A stretch of 5,921 nt of DNA from Microbacteriaceae bacterium. Lineage in GTDB: Bacteria; Actinomycetota; Actinomycetes; Actinomycetales; Microbacteriaceae. A program made the translations under genes and the position numbers. A model generated the notes under the pieces. The model made no database searches and had not been told where the DNA came from. It saw only the letters and a list, made by a program, of their open reading frames with translations. The stretch spans positions 1-5,921 of the forward strand of contig JAODAY010000239.1 of NCBI GenBank assembly GCA_025463665.1, in the 5' to 3' direction. Shown here piece after piece: positions 1 to 5,921 of this stretch (the first letter of the stretch is position 1; each line of letters begins with the position of its first letter).

Positions 1-177
1 GACGGCGATGTCTCCGTCGAATTCGGCGACGGAGTCGAGGTCGTCGTCGACACGATGAGCGTGCCGTACCTCGACGGCGCATCGATCGATTTCGAGGACA
101 CGATCCAGAAGCAGGGCTTCACGATCGACAACCCCAATGCCGCGGGAAGCTGCGCCTGCGGGGACTCGTTCCACTAG
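1..177 (+). CDS. erpA: A-type iron-sulfur cluster carrier/insertion protein (ErpA/HesB-like), 3' end only
   Basis: Frame 1 is open from the first base to a TAG at 175-177 and gives the last 58 residues of a HesB/IscA-family protein. The family scaffolds or delivers Fe-S clusters to apo-proteins in the cytoplasm. The diagnostic part is the C-terminal SCACGDSFH: the C-x-C pair (residues 51 and 53 of the visible fragment) supplies two of the three conserved cluster-binding cysteines; the third lies upstream, outside the window. Also typical is the stretch around MSVPYLDGASIDF leading to GFTIDNPNA just before the cysteines. The start is not visible. The gene is closed by the strong hairpin at 202-233, so it is probably transcribed separately from ctaC. 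The gene lies beside the oxidase operon, but a functional link is only a guess. ErpA, IscA and SufA cannot be told apart from this fragment; ErpA/HesB is the usual name for the stand-alone actinobacterial copy. Confidence 0.88.
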   Translation, partial: DGDVSVEFGDGVEVVVDTMSVPYLDGASIDFEDTIQKQGFTIDNPNAAGSCACGDSFH

Positions 178-201
178 CCAACACCGTGAGACACGGAACA
201 C

Positions 202-233
202 AAGAGGCGCCGACCGGAGGGTCGGCGCCTCTT
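202..233 (+). terminator. Perfect 14-bp hairpin terminator after erpA
   Basis: AAGAGGCGCCGACC at 202-215 is exactly complementary to 220-233, with a 4-nt GGAG loop. It begins 24 nt after the erpA stop codon. The downstream tract (CGTCGTT) is not a true T-run, as is common for GC-rich actinobacterial terminators. Its position separates erpA from ctaC and argues that ctaC has its own promoter between about 234 and 284. It also argues against the upstream GTG at 186 as the ctaC start, because that start would place the hairpin inside the coding sequence. Confidence 0.85.
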
Positions 234-243
234 CGTCGTTATA

Positions 244-262
244 GACTGGGACGGTTCCAGTC
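244..262 (+). repeat. Short inverted repeat in the ctaC leader
   Basis: GACTGGGA (244-251) and TTCCAGTC (255-262) form an 8-bp stem with one G-U pair around a 3-nt CGG loop. The right-arm core GGTTCCAG (253-260) recurs exactly at 277-284, directly next to the ctaC GTG, so the left arm could pair with either copy. The element sits between the erpA terminator and the ctaC ribosome-binding site, where an operator or leader structure would be expected. No known regulator motif is recognised; function is inference only. Confidence 0.4.
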
Positions 263-272
263 CGCGTCATCC

Positions 273-278
273 GAGAGG
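273..278 (+). promoter_or_regulatory. Ribosome-binding site that decides the ctaC start
   Basis: GAGAGG at 273-278 lies 6 nt upstream of the GTG at 285. This spacing, together with a basic n-region and lipobox beginning directly after that GTG, supports 285 as the start of ctaC rather than the GTG at 186. Confidence 0.65.
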
Positions 279-284
279 TTCCAG

Positions 285-1160
285 GTGCGCCCCAAACGCC
301 TAAGTCGATTGGCCGTAATTCCGATTGCGGTCGCCCTTTCGGTCATTCTTGCCGGATGCTCGCAAGCCCAACTCCAGGGTTGGCTGCCGGGTGACCCCGA
401 CACCACGAACCACACGAGCCGCATCATGGGCCTGTGGGTCACCTCCTGGATCGTGCTGCTCGTCGTGGGAGCGATCACGTGGGGCCTCGTCATCTGGGTC
501 GCCGTGGTCTACCGTCGCCGCAAGGGACAGACTGCCCTGCCGGTGCAGATGCGCTACAACCTCCCGATCGAGATCTTCTACACGATCGTGCCCCTCATTC
601 TCGTGCTCGGCTTCTTCGCCTTCACCGCCCGCGACCAGGCGGCGATCGAATCCGATCCGGGAGACCCCGACGTCACCGTCGAGGTCTTCGGCAAGCGCTG
701 GGCGTGGGACTTCAACTACATCGACGAAGAGGTCTACAGCGCCGGCGTTCAGGCAAAGGAGCTTGACGACAACGCCAGCGTCGACATTGACGCTCTCCCC
801 GTGCTCTACCTGCCGGTCGACCAGAAGATCCAGATCAACATCGAGTCGCGTGACGTCATCCACTCCTTCTGGGTCATCGACTTCCTGTACAAGAAAGACA
901 TGGTTCCCGGCAAGACGAACCGCATGTTCTTCACGCCGACGAAAATCGGCACGTATCAGGGCAAGTGCGCCGAGCTGTGCGGCGAATACCACTCGATGAT
1001 GCTGTTCCAGGTCAAGGTCGTCTCGCAAGACGACTATGACGCGTACATCGAGGGTCAGCGTGCCGCTGGCTTCGAGGGTCGCCTCGACAGCGACTACAAC
1101 ACACTCACCAACCTGCCCGGCACGGAAGCGGTTGAACACGGCGGAAGCAACGAGGAATAG
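285..1160 (+). CDS. ctaC: Cytochrome c oxidase subunit II (aa3-type), lipoprotein
   Basis: CtaC carries the binuclear CuA centre that receives electrons from cytochrome c (in Actinobacteria the di-haem QcrC) and passes them to haem a in CtaD. With the GTG at 285 the product is 291 residues. A lipoprotein signal (RPKRLSRL, then a hydrophobic stretch, then VILAGC) puts the lipidated cysteine at residue 25. Two membrane helices follow at about 50-76 and 93-115, then an extracytoplasmic cupredoxin domain. The aromatic patch RWAWDFNY (138-145) is the usual electron-entry region. All CuA ligands are present: H193 in VIHSFW, then C228, E230 (backbone), C232, H236 and M239 in [12 protein letters not shown]. 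There is no C-terminal CxxCH, so this is not the caa3 type with fused cytochrome c. It is first in the operon, 5 nt before ctaD. The reading frame stays open back to a GTG at 186, but that start would include the erpA terminator and push the signal peptide inward. Confidence 0.95.
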   Translation: MRPKRLSRLAVIPIAVALSVILAGCSQAQLQGWLPGDPDTTNHTSRIMGLWVTSWIVLLVVGAITWGLVIWVAVVYRRRKGQTALPVQMRYNLPIEIFYTIVPLILVLGFFAFTARDQAAIESDPGDPDVTVEVFGKRWAWDFNYIDEEVYSAGVQAKELDDNASVDIDALPVLYLPVDQKIQINIESRDVIHSFWVIDFLYKKDMVPGKTNRMFFTPTKIGTYQGKCAELCGEYHSMMLFQVKVVSQDDYDAYIEGQRAAGFEGRLDSDYNTLTNLPGTEAVEHGGSNEE

Positions 1161-1165
1161 TCGCC

Positions 1166-2881
1166 ATGACGACAACATTGAATCGACCCGGGCTCAGCAC
1201 GCCGGCGGCGGCGCGCACGGGCAACGTGGTCGTCAGCTGGATAACCTCCACTGACCACAAGACCATCGGGTACATGTACCTGATCACGTCGTTCGTCTAC
1301 TTCTGCATCGGCGGGGTGATGGCGCTCATCATCCGTGCCCAGCTCTTCGCCCCAGGCCTCGAGATCGTGCAGACGAAAGAGCAGTACAACCAGCTCTTCA
1401 CGATGCACGGAACGATCATGCTGCTGATGTTCGCCACGCCGCTGTTCTTCGGCTTCGCGAACGCGCTCATGCCGCTGCAGATCGGTGCTCCCGACGTGGC
1501 GTTCCCGCGCCTCAACGCCTTCTCGTTCTGGCTGTTCTTCTTCGGCAGCCTCATCGCGGTCTCCGGCTTCCTCACCCCGCAGGGCGCCGCGTCCTTCGGC
1601 TGGTTCGCCTATGCCCCGCTGTCGAGCACGACGTTCTCACCCGGCGTCGGTGGCAACCTGTGGGTCTTCGGTCTCGCAATGAGCGGTTTCGGCACGATCC
1701 TCGGTGGCGTTAACTTCATCACGACCATCATCACGATGCGCGCCCCCGGCATGACCATGTTCCGCATGCCGATCTTCACTTGGAATGCACTGGTCACCTC
1801 GATCCTCATCCTCATGGCGTTCCCGGTCCTCGCAGCGGCCCTCTTCGGCCTCGGCGCTGACCGCGTGTTCAACGCCCACGTCTACGACCCCGAGAACGGC
1901 GGCGCCATCCTGTGGCAGCACCTGTTCTGGTTCTTCGGCCACCCAGAGGTGTACATCATCGCGCTGCCGTTCTTCGGCATCGTGTCCGAGGTCTTCCCGG
2001 TCTTCAGCCGCAAGCCCATCTTCGGATACAAGACGCTCATCTACGCGACGATCGCCATCGCGGCGCTGTCCGTCACCGTGTGGGCTCACCACATGTACGT
2101 GACCGGCTCGGTACTGCTGCCGTTCGTCTCGCTCATGACGATGCTCATCGCGGTTCCGACCGGCGTCAAGATCTTCAACTGGATCGGCACGATGTGGCGC
2201 GGTTCCGTCACCTTCGAGACCCCGATGCTCTGGGCGATCGGCTTCCTGATCACCTTCACGTTCGGTGGACTCACCGGTGTGATTCTCGCGTCACCGCCGC
2301 TCGACTTCCACGTGTCCGACTCGTACTTCGTGGTCGCGCACTTCCACTACGTCGTCTTCGGCACAGTCGTGTTCGCCATGTTCAGCGGGTTCTACTTCTG
2401 GTGGCCCAAGTGGACCGGAAAGATGCTCAACGAGAAGCTGGGCAAGATCCACTTCTGGCTGCTCTTCATCGGCTTCCACACGACCTTCCTGATCCAGCAC
2501 TGGATCGGCGTTGTCGGCATGCCGCGTCGTTATGCCACGTACTTGCCCGAAGACGGCGTGACCTGGATGAACCAGCTCTCCACCATTGGCGCGGCAATCC
2601 TCGCGACCTCGATGCTGCCGTTCTTCTACAACGTCTACTTGACGGCGCGTAGCGCGCCCAAGGTGACGGTCAACGACCCGTGGGGCTACTCCCGCTCGCT
2701 CGAGTGGGCCACGTCGTGCCCGCCGCCTCGTCACAACTTCACGTCGATGCCGCGCATTCGCTCCGAGGCACCCGCGTTCGACCTCAACCACCCGGAGGCA
2801 GAAGTGCCGATCGGTGTCGGGCCGGGCAAGGACGCCCCGGATGCTCCTGTGTACGACATGTCCGATGAGAAGGTGAAGTAG
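1166..2881 (+). CDS. ctaD: Cytochrome c oxidase subunit I (aa3-type)
   Basis: The catalytic subunit of the terminal oxidase, a twelve-helix haem-copper protein that reduces O2 to water and pumps protons. It has 571 residues, normal for the family. Haem a ligands are H81 (TMHGTIM) and H394; haem a3 is bound by H392 (VAHFHYV). CuB ligands are H259 (GHPEVY), H308 and H309 (WAHHM), and Y263 is the tyrosine cross-linked to H259. The D-channel is complete, with N99, D110 and N117 in the order and spacing of the Rhodobacter enzyme and E261 at its end, so this is an A1-type pump. K335 (PTGVKIF) marks the K-channel, and R454-R455 (GMPRRY) the propionate arginines. The position matching the Mg-ligand histidine is S384, followed by the conserved D385. 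The cytosolic tail from about 500 is hydrophilic. The ATG follows an AGGA at 1153-1156 inside the end of ctaC, 5 nt after the ctaC stop. Confidence 0.98.
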   Translation: MTTTLNRPGLSTPAAARTGNVVVSWITSTDHKTIGYMYLITSFVYFCIGGVMALIIRAQLFAPGLEIVQTKEQYNQLFTMHGTIMLLMFATPLFFGFANALMPLQIGAPDVAFPRLNAFSFWLFFFGSLIAVSGFLTPQGAASFGWFAYAPLSSTTFSPGVGGNLWVFGLAMSGFGTILGGVNFITTIITMRAPGMTMFRMPIFTWNALVTSILILMAFPVLAAALFGLGADRVFNAHVYDPENGGAILWQHLFWFFGHPEVYIIALPFFGIVSEVFPVFSRKPIFGYKTLIYATIAIAALSVTVWAHHMYVTGSVLLPFVSLMTMLIAVPTGVKIFNWIGTMWRGSVTFETPMLWAIGFLITFTFGGLTGVILASPPLDFHVSDSYFVVAHFHYVVFGTVVFAMFSGFYFWWPKWTGKMLNEKLGKIHFWLLFIGFHTTFLIQHWIGVVGMPRRYATYLPEDGVTWMNQLSTIGAAILATSMLPFFYNVYLTARSAPKVTVNDPWGYSRSLEWATSCPPPRHNFTSMPRIRSEAPAFDLNHPEAEVPIGVGPGKDAPDAPVYDMSDEKVK

Positions 2882-2883
2882 CC

Positions 2884-3309
2884 ATGAAGGCCAATATCAA
2901 TCTGTTCTGGATCCTCGGAGCCTTCTTCATTCTCGCGGACATCGCGTACATCATCTGGTCGCTCGTGGACGACATCCACGGCGGCCGCATCGAATGGGTC
3001 GGCACCTTGGCGATCGGCCTGAGCGCGGCGCTGGCGCTGTTCATCGGGTTCTTCATCAGCCGCACCTACGCGGCCCAGGGCGGCGAACTGCCGGAGGATC
3101 GTCTCGATGCCAACATCGACGACGGTGAAGCCGAGCAGGGCTTCTTCAGCCCGTGGAGCTGGTGGCCCATCATGCTCGCGGTGAGCCTCGCATTGACCTT
3201 CCTCGGTCTGGCCGTGGGGTTCTGGATCTCCTTCATCGGCGCAGCAATCGTCATCATCAGTCTCGTCGGGTGGGTGTATGAGTATTACCGAGGCTACTTC
3301 GCCCACTAA
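2884..3309 (+). CDS. ctaF: Cytochrome c oxidase subunit IV, actinobacterial type
   Basis: A small integral membrane subunit of the actinobacterial aa3 oxidase, without redox cofactors, thought to stabilise the complex. It has 141 residues, typical of the family. Four membrane segments are visible: about 4-28, 38-60, 93-112 and 113-131, the last two nearly continuous. The loop between helices 2 and 3 holds the conserved pattern PEDRLDANIDDGEAEQGFFS followed by PWSWWP, and the protein ends in the typical YEYYRG stretch. It starts 2 nt after the ctaD stop and has a purine-rich AAGG at 2870-2873 inside the end of ctaD, so translation is probably coupled. Identification rests on the conserved loop, size and position directly after ctaD. 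Confidence 0.93.
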   Translation: MKANINLFWILGAFFILADIAYIIWSLVDDIHGGRIEWVGTLAIGLSAALALFIGFFISRTYAAQGGELPEDRLDANIDDGEAEQGFFSPWSWWPIMLAVSLALTFLGLAVGFWISFIGAAIVIISLVGWVYEYYRGYFAH

Positions 3310-3736
3310 TCAGGTGCTCATCCGCCCGGCCAGGGCGGATGACGCGGATGAGGTGTTCCGACTGCTCGCGCAGCTCGAGGAGAGCTATCTCCCCGACCGC
3401 GAGGCGTTCGACCTCACCTTCGATTCTTTCGCTTCGGGTGACGCCAACGCGTTGCTGCTCGTGGCGGAGTCCGAAGGTGCGGCCATCGGCTATGCGCTGA
3501 CGACCATGACCCGTCTGCTGTACACCAACGGCACCTCGGCTCATCTCCAGGAGCTCGTTGTCGACGGGTCTCATCAGCAGCGCGGCATCGGCTCATTGCT
3601 CGTCGAAACCATCGAGCGGGAGTGCCGGGAACGCGGCGTGCGCCAGCTCACCGTCGCCAGTCGCCGTGCGGCCGGATTCTATGAGCGACTCGGCTACCTT
3701 TCGACCGCGGACTTCCTCAAGCGCACTTTCGACTGA
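3278..3736 (+). CDS. GNAT-family N-acetyltransferase
   Basis: A 152-residue soluble protein with a single GNAT fold, which moves an acetyl group from acetyl-CoA to an amine; the substrate cannot be told from sequence. The N-terminus (LIRPARADDADEVFRLLAQL, about 14-33) is the usual first strand and helix. Motif A is ELVVDGSHQQRGIGSLLVE, with the acetyl-CoA phosphate-binding pattern Q-x-x-G-x-G at Q100, G103 and G105. Motif B is RAAGFYERLGY (130-140) with the conserved tyrosines. The ATG at 3278 lies inside ctaF, giving a 32-nt overlap in a different frame; only a weak GGGTGGG precedes it. The alternative GTG at 3314 has no visible ribosome-binding site and begins right at the first strand, so the ATG is preferred, though not firmly. 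No intervening terminator is visible, so the gene is probably co-transcribed with the oxidase genes. Best described as an operon passenger of unknown target. Confidence 0.85.
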   Translation: MSITEATSPTNQVLIRPARADDADEVFRLLAQLEESYLPDREAFDLTFDSFASGDANALLLVAESEGAAIGYALTTMTRLLYTNGTSAHLQELVVDGSHQQRGIGSLLVETIERECRERGVRQLTVASRRAAGFYERLGYLSTADFLKRTFD

Positions 3737-3817
3737 CTGGCCGGCGTGCGGTCGCTGCGCCCCGCGGTTCCCGCCCCGTGCGCTCCTACAGGCCGCCGAT
3801 GCCTCGCGTGTGGGCCA

Positions 3818-3856
3818 TACCGCGGCGGCTTATCGCCGCCCTCAGGCGCGGCGGTA
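3818..3856. terminator. Candidate bidirectional terminator between convergent genes
   Basis: GGCGGC (3824-3829) pairs perfectly with GCCGCC (3835-3840) around a TTATC loop. An outer stem TACCGC (3818-3823) with GCGGTA (3851-3856) can stack on it, leaving a 10-nt bulge. It lies where the + strand GNAT gene and the - strand rlmA end face to face, overlapping the last codons of rlmA. There is no T-run on either side. Nearby GCCGCC at 3793-3798 could compete for the same strand, so the fold is uncertain. The rest of the 105-nt intergenic region shows nothing recognisable. Confidence 0.45.
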
Positions 3857-4705
3857 CACGGAGACATCGACGGCCACAGTGACAGCAGCGGCATCCGTCT
3901 CAGCGTCTAGAACGCCATACTCCGGGGCTCGTGTGCCGCCGATGTTGCTGTGGTGCCCCGACGGCCCCATCGCGCCCAGGTCGGCCTGCTGCTCGGCCGT
4001 CATCATCACGTCATACTCCAGTGCGCGGCGTGCGGTGAGGGCGAACTCCTCGGCGAGTGACTCGTCGAGGTGTGCGAGCTTGTCGGGCTGCATGCCGATG
4101 AGCCGACCCTGTGCGCGCAGTTGTGCGAGGTGGGCAGCGCGAGGGGTCACGACCACGAGGGATCCGTGCGGTCGGAGCACGCGCGCAAACTCCGCAGGGT
4201 TGCGCGGCGCGAAGACGCACAGCACGACGTCGGCACGGCCAGTGCGCACCGGAAGCGGCCGCCACACGTCGCTCACCACGCCTGGCGCGCCCGTTGCGCG
4301 GGTGGCGAGTGCGACGGCGTCGACCGAGACGTCGAGCACGAGGGGATCCCACTGCGGTCCCCCAGCGCGAAGACCAGCGAGGTACTATCCGGTGCCGCAT
4401 CCCGAAGCGAGAACGGACGCCGTGGCCACCGAGGGCACCAACTCGTCGAGCACCTCGACGATGGAGGAGTAATGGCCCGAGCGCAGGAATCGTTGACGCG
4501 CCTCGAGGATGGCTCGCGTGTCTCCGGTGATGCCGCGGCTGCGGTCGACGGGGTTGAGGTACCCGCGCTTGTTCGCGTCGAGCGAGTGACCGCTGGGGCA
4601 GACGAGCGTCCAGGCGGCGGTGCCCGGCTCGAGCACAGCCGCGCATTGCGGGCACCGCAGCCAACGGGCGAGAGCCCCGAGTCGACCGGCCGTCGGGCCG
4701 ATCAT
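3842..4705 (-). pseudogene. rlmA: 23S rRNA (guanine-N1)-methyltransferase, RlmA family, interrupted by an in-frame TAG
   Basis: RlmA enzymes use S-adenosylmethionine to methylate N1 of a guanine in 23S rRNA helix 35: G745 for RlmA(I), G748 for the Gram-positive RlmA(II)/TlrB type. From the ATG at 4705 the frame has 287 codons, the family's usual length. An N-terminal zinc site is formed by C18, C21 (RCPQC), C36 and H40 (CPSGH), followed by GDT, ARQRFL and GHYSSI. SAM motif I is LASGCGTG (99-106). Codon 107 is TAG (4387-4385), and the same frame then resumes at once with YLAGL, LDVS (124-127), VFAPRNPAEFARVLRP (163-178), VVVTP, HLAQLR and MGPSGHH, to a TGA at 3844-3842. The frame is unshifted and no other stop occurs, so the break is one codon: recent nonsense mutation, readthrough, or sequencing error. 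The Asp usual in motif I is Ala here. The start could also be GTG at 4759 or 4777, the latter overlapping qcrB; the ATG is preferred because the zinc site is normally close to the N-terminus. Confidence 0.85.
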
Positions 4706-4719
4706 CTCGGGGCTCTCGC
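4668..4719 (-). terminator. Long hairpin between qcrB and rlmA, possible qcrB terminator or rlmA start-site structure
   Basis: GCGAGAGCCCCGAG (4668-4681) is perfectly complementary to 4706-4719. Inside, further pairs (4684-4685 with 4702-4703, and CGGCC 4687-4691 with GGCCG 4696-4700) continue the stem to a 4-nt loop, with a few mismatches. On the - strand transcript it begins 41 nt after the qcrB stop codon, where a terminator is expected. It also contains the likely rlmA ATG (4705-4703) and its purine-rich GAGAG just past the 5' arm, so it could instead block translation. There is no T-run on either side. The structure is plain in the sequence; its role is inference. Confidence 0.55.
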
Positions 4720-4760
4720 GCCGTTCGTGCTGGGCGCCGTCCGTCGCGGCGGTGCTCACC

Positions 4761-5921
4761 CTAGTGGGAGCTGTCACCGTCGTGCGAGCGCTCGATTTCG
4801 CCCTTCGACACGGGGATTACCCGGTCCTCGAAGAACCAGCGGGAGAGCACGGCACGTGCGCGCTCGGTGACGGGGATGCGGCCGTCGCTGTTCGGGCGAA
4901 CCATGAGCGGCTCGTAGTCCGTGTAGCTCGTGAGCTTCCAGCGCTCGGCGGCGGTGATCGGCTGGTGAACCTCGATGTACTCGCCGCCGGGGAGGCGAAC
5001 GATGCGACCGGACTCGTAGCCGTGCAGCGCGATCTCGCGATCCTTCTTCTGCAGGGCGAAGCAGATGCGCTTCGTCACCAAGTAGGCCACGACGGGGCCG
5101 ACGAACAGCAGCGCCTGCAGCGTGTGAATCACGCCTTCGATGCTCAGCTTGAAGTGCGTCGCGACAAGGTCGGAGCTTGCAGCAGCCCACAGCACCGCGT
5201 AGAACGTGACGCCTGCTGCACCGATCGCGGTGCGCACCGGAGCGTTGCGCGGGCGGTCTAGGATGTGGTGCTCGCGCTTGTCGCCGGTGATCCACGCCTC
5301 GATGAACGGGTAGACCGCGACGAGCACGATGAACAAGCCGAGAACCATGACCGGCACGAGGATGTTCATGGAGACCGTGTACCCGAGCAGCACGAACTCC
5401 CAGCCGGGAGGCGCGAGTCGTAGCGCGCCGTCGGCAAATCCGATGTACCAGTCGGGCTGCGTACCGGCCGAAACCGGTGACGGGTCGTATGGGCCGTAGT
5501 TCCAGATCGGGTTGATAGTGAAGGTCGCAGCGATCAGCATGATCACGCCGAACACGATGAAGAAGAATCCACCGGCCTTGGCCGCGAACACCGGCATGAC
5601 GGGAACACCGACGACGTTGCCGTTGGTCTTTCCCGGCCCGGCGAACTGGGTGTGCTTGTTGATCACGAGCAGGAGGAGGTGCGCACCGAGCGCCGCGACG
5701 AGGATCGCCGGCAGCAGCAGGATGTGCAGGGTGTAGAAGCGGCTCACAACGTCGGTGCCGGGGAACTCCCCGCCGAAGAGCAGGTAGGAGATCCATGTGC
5801 CGACAACCGGGATTCCCTTGACCATGCCGTCGATGATGCGCAGTCCGTTGCCGGAGAGCAGGTCATCGGGAAGCGAGTAGCCGGTGAAGCCGGCAGCCAT
5901 CGCCAGGATCAGCAGGACGCC
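4761..5921 (-). CDS. qcrB: Cytochrome b subunit of the menaquinol-cytochrome c reductase (bc1) complex, 5' end missing
   Basis: QcrB oxidises menaquinol and carries haems bL and bH across the membrane. The visible 386 residues begin at the right window edge in the helix C region (MAAGFTGYSLPDDLLSG) and end at the TAG 4763-4761. Helix D carries both visible haem ligands, H66 (RFYTLH) and H81 (LGAH), fifteen positions apart. Helix E is about 117-137. The Qo-site motif is PDWY (156-159). Helices F, G and H are near 175-207, 229-250 and 265-286. The last 95 or so residues are a hydrophilic cytosolic extension (HGYESGRIVRLPGGEYIEVH and onward), characteristic of actinobacterial QcrB, which is around 540 residues. 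The helix B haem ligands lie outside the window. By the normal actinobacterial order ctaE-qcrC-qcrA-qcrB, the missing partners should lie just upstream beyond the right edge. No frameshift or stop is seen in the visible part. Confidence 0.96.
   Translation of the reverse strand, partial: GVLLILAMAAGFTGYSLPDDLLSGNGLRIIDGMVKGIPVVGTWISYLLFGGEFPGTDVVSRFYTLHILLLPAILVAALGAHLLLLVINKHTQFAGPGKTNGNVVGVPVMPVFAAKAGGFFFIVFGVIMLIAATFTINPIWNYGPYDPSPVSAGTQPDWYIGFADGALRLAPPGWEFVLLGYTVSMNILVPVMVLGLFIVLVAVYPFIEAWITGDKREHHILDRPRNAPVRTAIGAAGVTFYAVLWAAASSDLVATHFKLSIEGVIHTLQALLFVGPVVAYLVTKRICFALQKKDREIALHGYESGRIVRLPGGEYIEVHQPITAAERWKLTSYTDYEPLMVRPNSDGRIPVTERARAVLSRWFFEDRVIPVSKGEIERSHDGDSSH

Noticed and set aside
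242..247. TAGACT as a -10 box for the ctaC operon
   Set aside because: It fits the loose actinobacterial TANNNT pattern and lies in the expected gap, but a -35 at the usual distance would fall inside the terminator hairpin and shows no match. Too weak to annotate.
186..284. Upstream GTG at 186 as the start of ctaC
   Set aside because: It would place the perfect erpA terminator hairpin inside the coding sequence and leave a 57-residue segment before the lipobox cysteine. The GTG at 285 has a well-spaced GAGAGG and gives a normal 24-residue lipoprotein signal.
300..1178. 292-codon open frame on the - strand across ctaC
   Set aside because: Antisense shadow of ctaC in GC-rich DNA; composition is Asp/Glu/Val/Arg-rich with no recognisable domain, while the + strand encodes a complete CuA protein.
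3793..3840. Alternative pairing of GCCGCC 3793-3798 with GGCGGC 3824-3829 as a riboswitch-like switch
   Set aside because: Only six GC pairs in a GC-rich convergent intergenic region, with no coding gene downstream in the same direction to control; ordinary repetition is enough to explain it.
3842..4339. The 3' half of rlmA as a separate intact methyltransferase gene starting at GTG 4339
   Set aside because: It is in the same frame as the 5' half, lacks the zinc site and SAM motif I, and has no ribosome-binding site; it is the remainder of one interrupted gene.
3558..4472. 304-codon open frame on the + strand across the GNAT gene and rlmA
   Set aside because: Low-complexity Ser/Arg/Ala/Pro-rich translation running through the 3' half of GNAT and antisense to rlmA; no domain and no ribosome-binding site. 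Both overlapped genes have clear family motifs.
4774..5796. 340-codon open frame on the - strand overlapping qcrB
   Set aside because: Arg/Ala/His-rich out-of-frame reading of qcrB; the qcrB frame has all expected helices and motifs.

Overview
This window is GC-rich actinobacterial chromosome, most likely from a member of the Microbacteriaceae; the family call is an inference from protein style and gene order, not a database match. It carries most of the aerobic cytochrome bc1-aa3 branch: cytochrome c oxidase subunits II, I and IV on the + strand and the cytochrome b subunit of the actinobacterial bc1 complex on the - strand. No mobile element, CRISPR array, tRNA or rRNA was recognised.

Layout: (1) 1-177 is the 3' end of an A-type iron-sulfur carrier gene (erpA/HesB-like), closed by a perfect 14-bp hairpin terminator at 202-233. 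(2) 285-3309 is a tight + strand operon ctaC-ctaD-ctaF with gaps of 5 and 2 nt. (3) A GNAT acetyltransferase gene, 3278-3736, overlaps the end of ctaF by 32 nt and probably rides on the same transcript. (4) 3737-3841 is a short convergent intergenic stretch with a GC-rich hairpin. (5) On the - strand, 4705-3842 is a 23S rRNA guanine-N1 methyltransferase gene of the RlmA family, interrupted by one in-frame TAG codon. (6) Further right, 5921-4761 on the - strand is the 3' two thirds or so of qcrB, running off the window edge.

How the genes work together: in Actinobacteria the bc1 complex (QcrA, QcrB, QcrC) and the aa3 oxidase (CtaC-F) form one supercomplex in which menaquinol electrons pass through QcrB and QcrA to the di-haem QcrC, then to the CuA centre of CtaC and the haem/CuB site of CtaD. 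Here the two halves converge, with the GNAT and rlmA genes between them. ctaE, qcrC and qcrA are not visible and would be expected beyond the right edge upstream of qcrB.

Most of the window is ordinary core metabolism and I do not see a new biological system. Best candidates for a second look are the single amber codon in rlmA exactly in its S-adenosylmethionine-binding loop (one base from a tyrosine codon), a long hairpin between qcrB and rlmA that buries the likely rlmA start, and a small inverted repeat with a duplicated arm in the ctaC leader.
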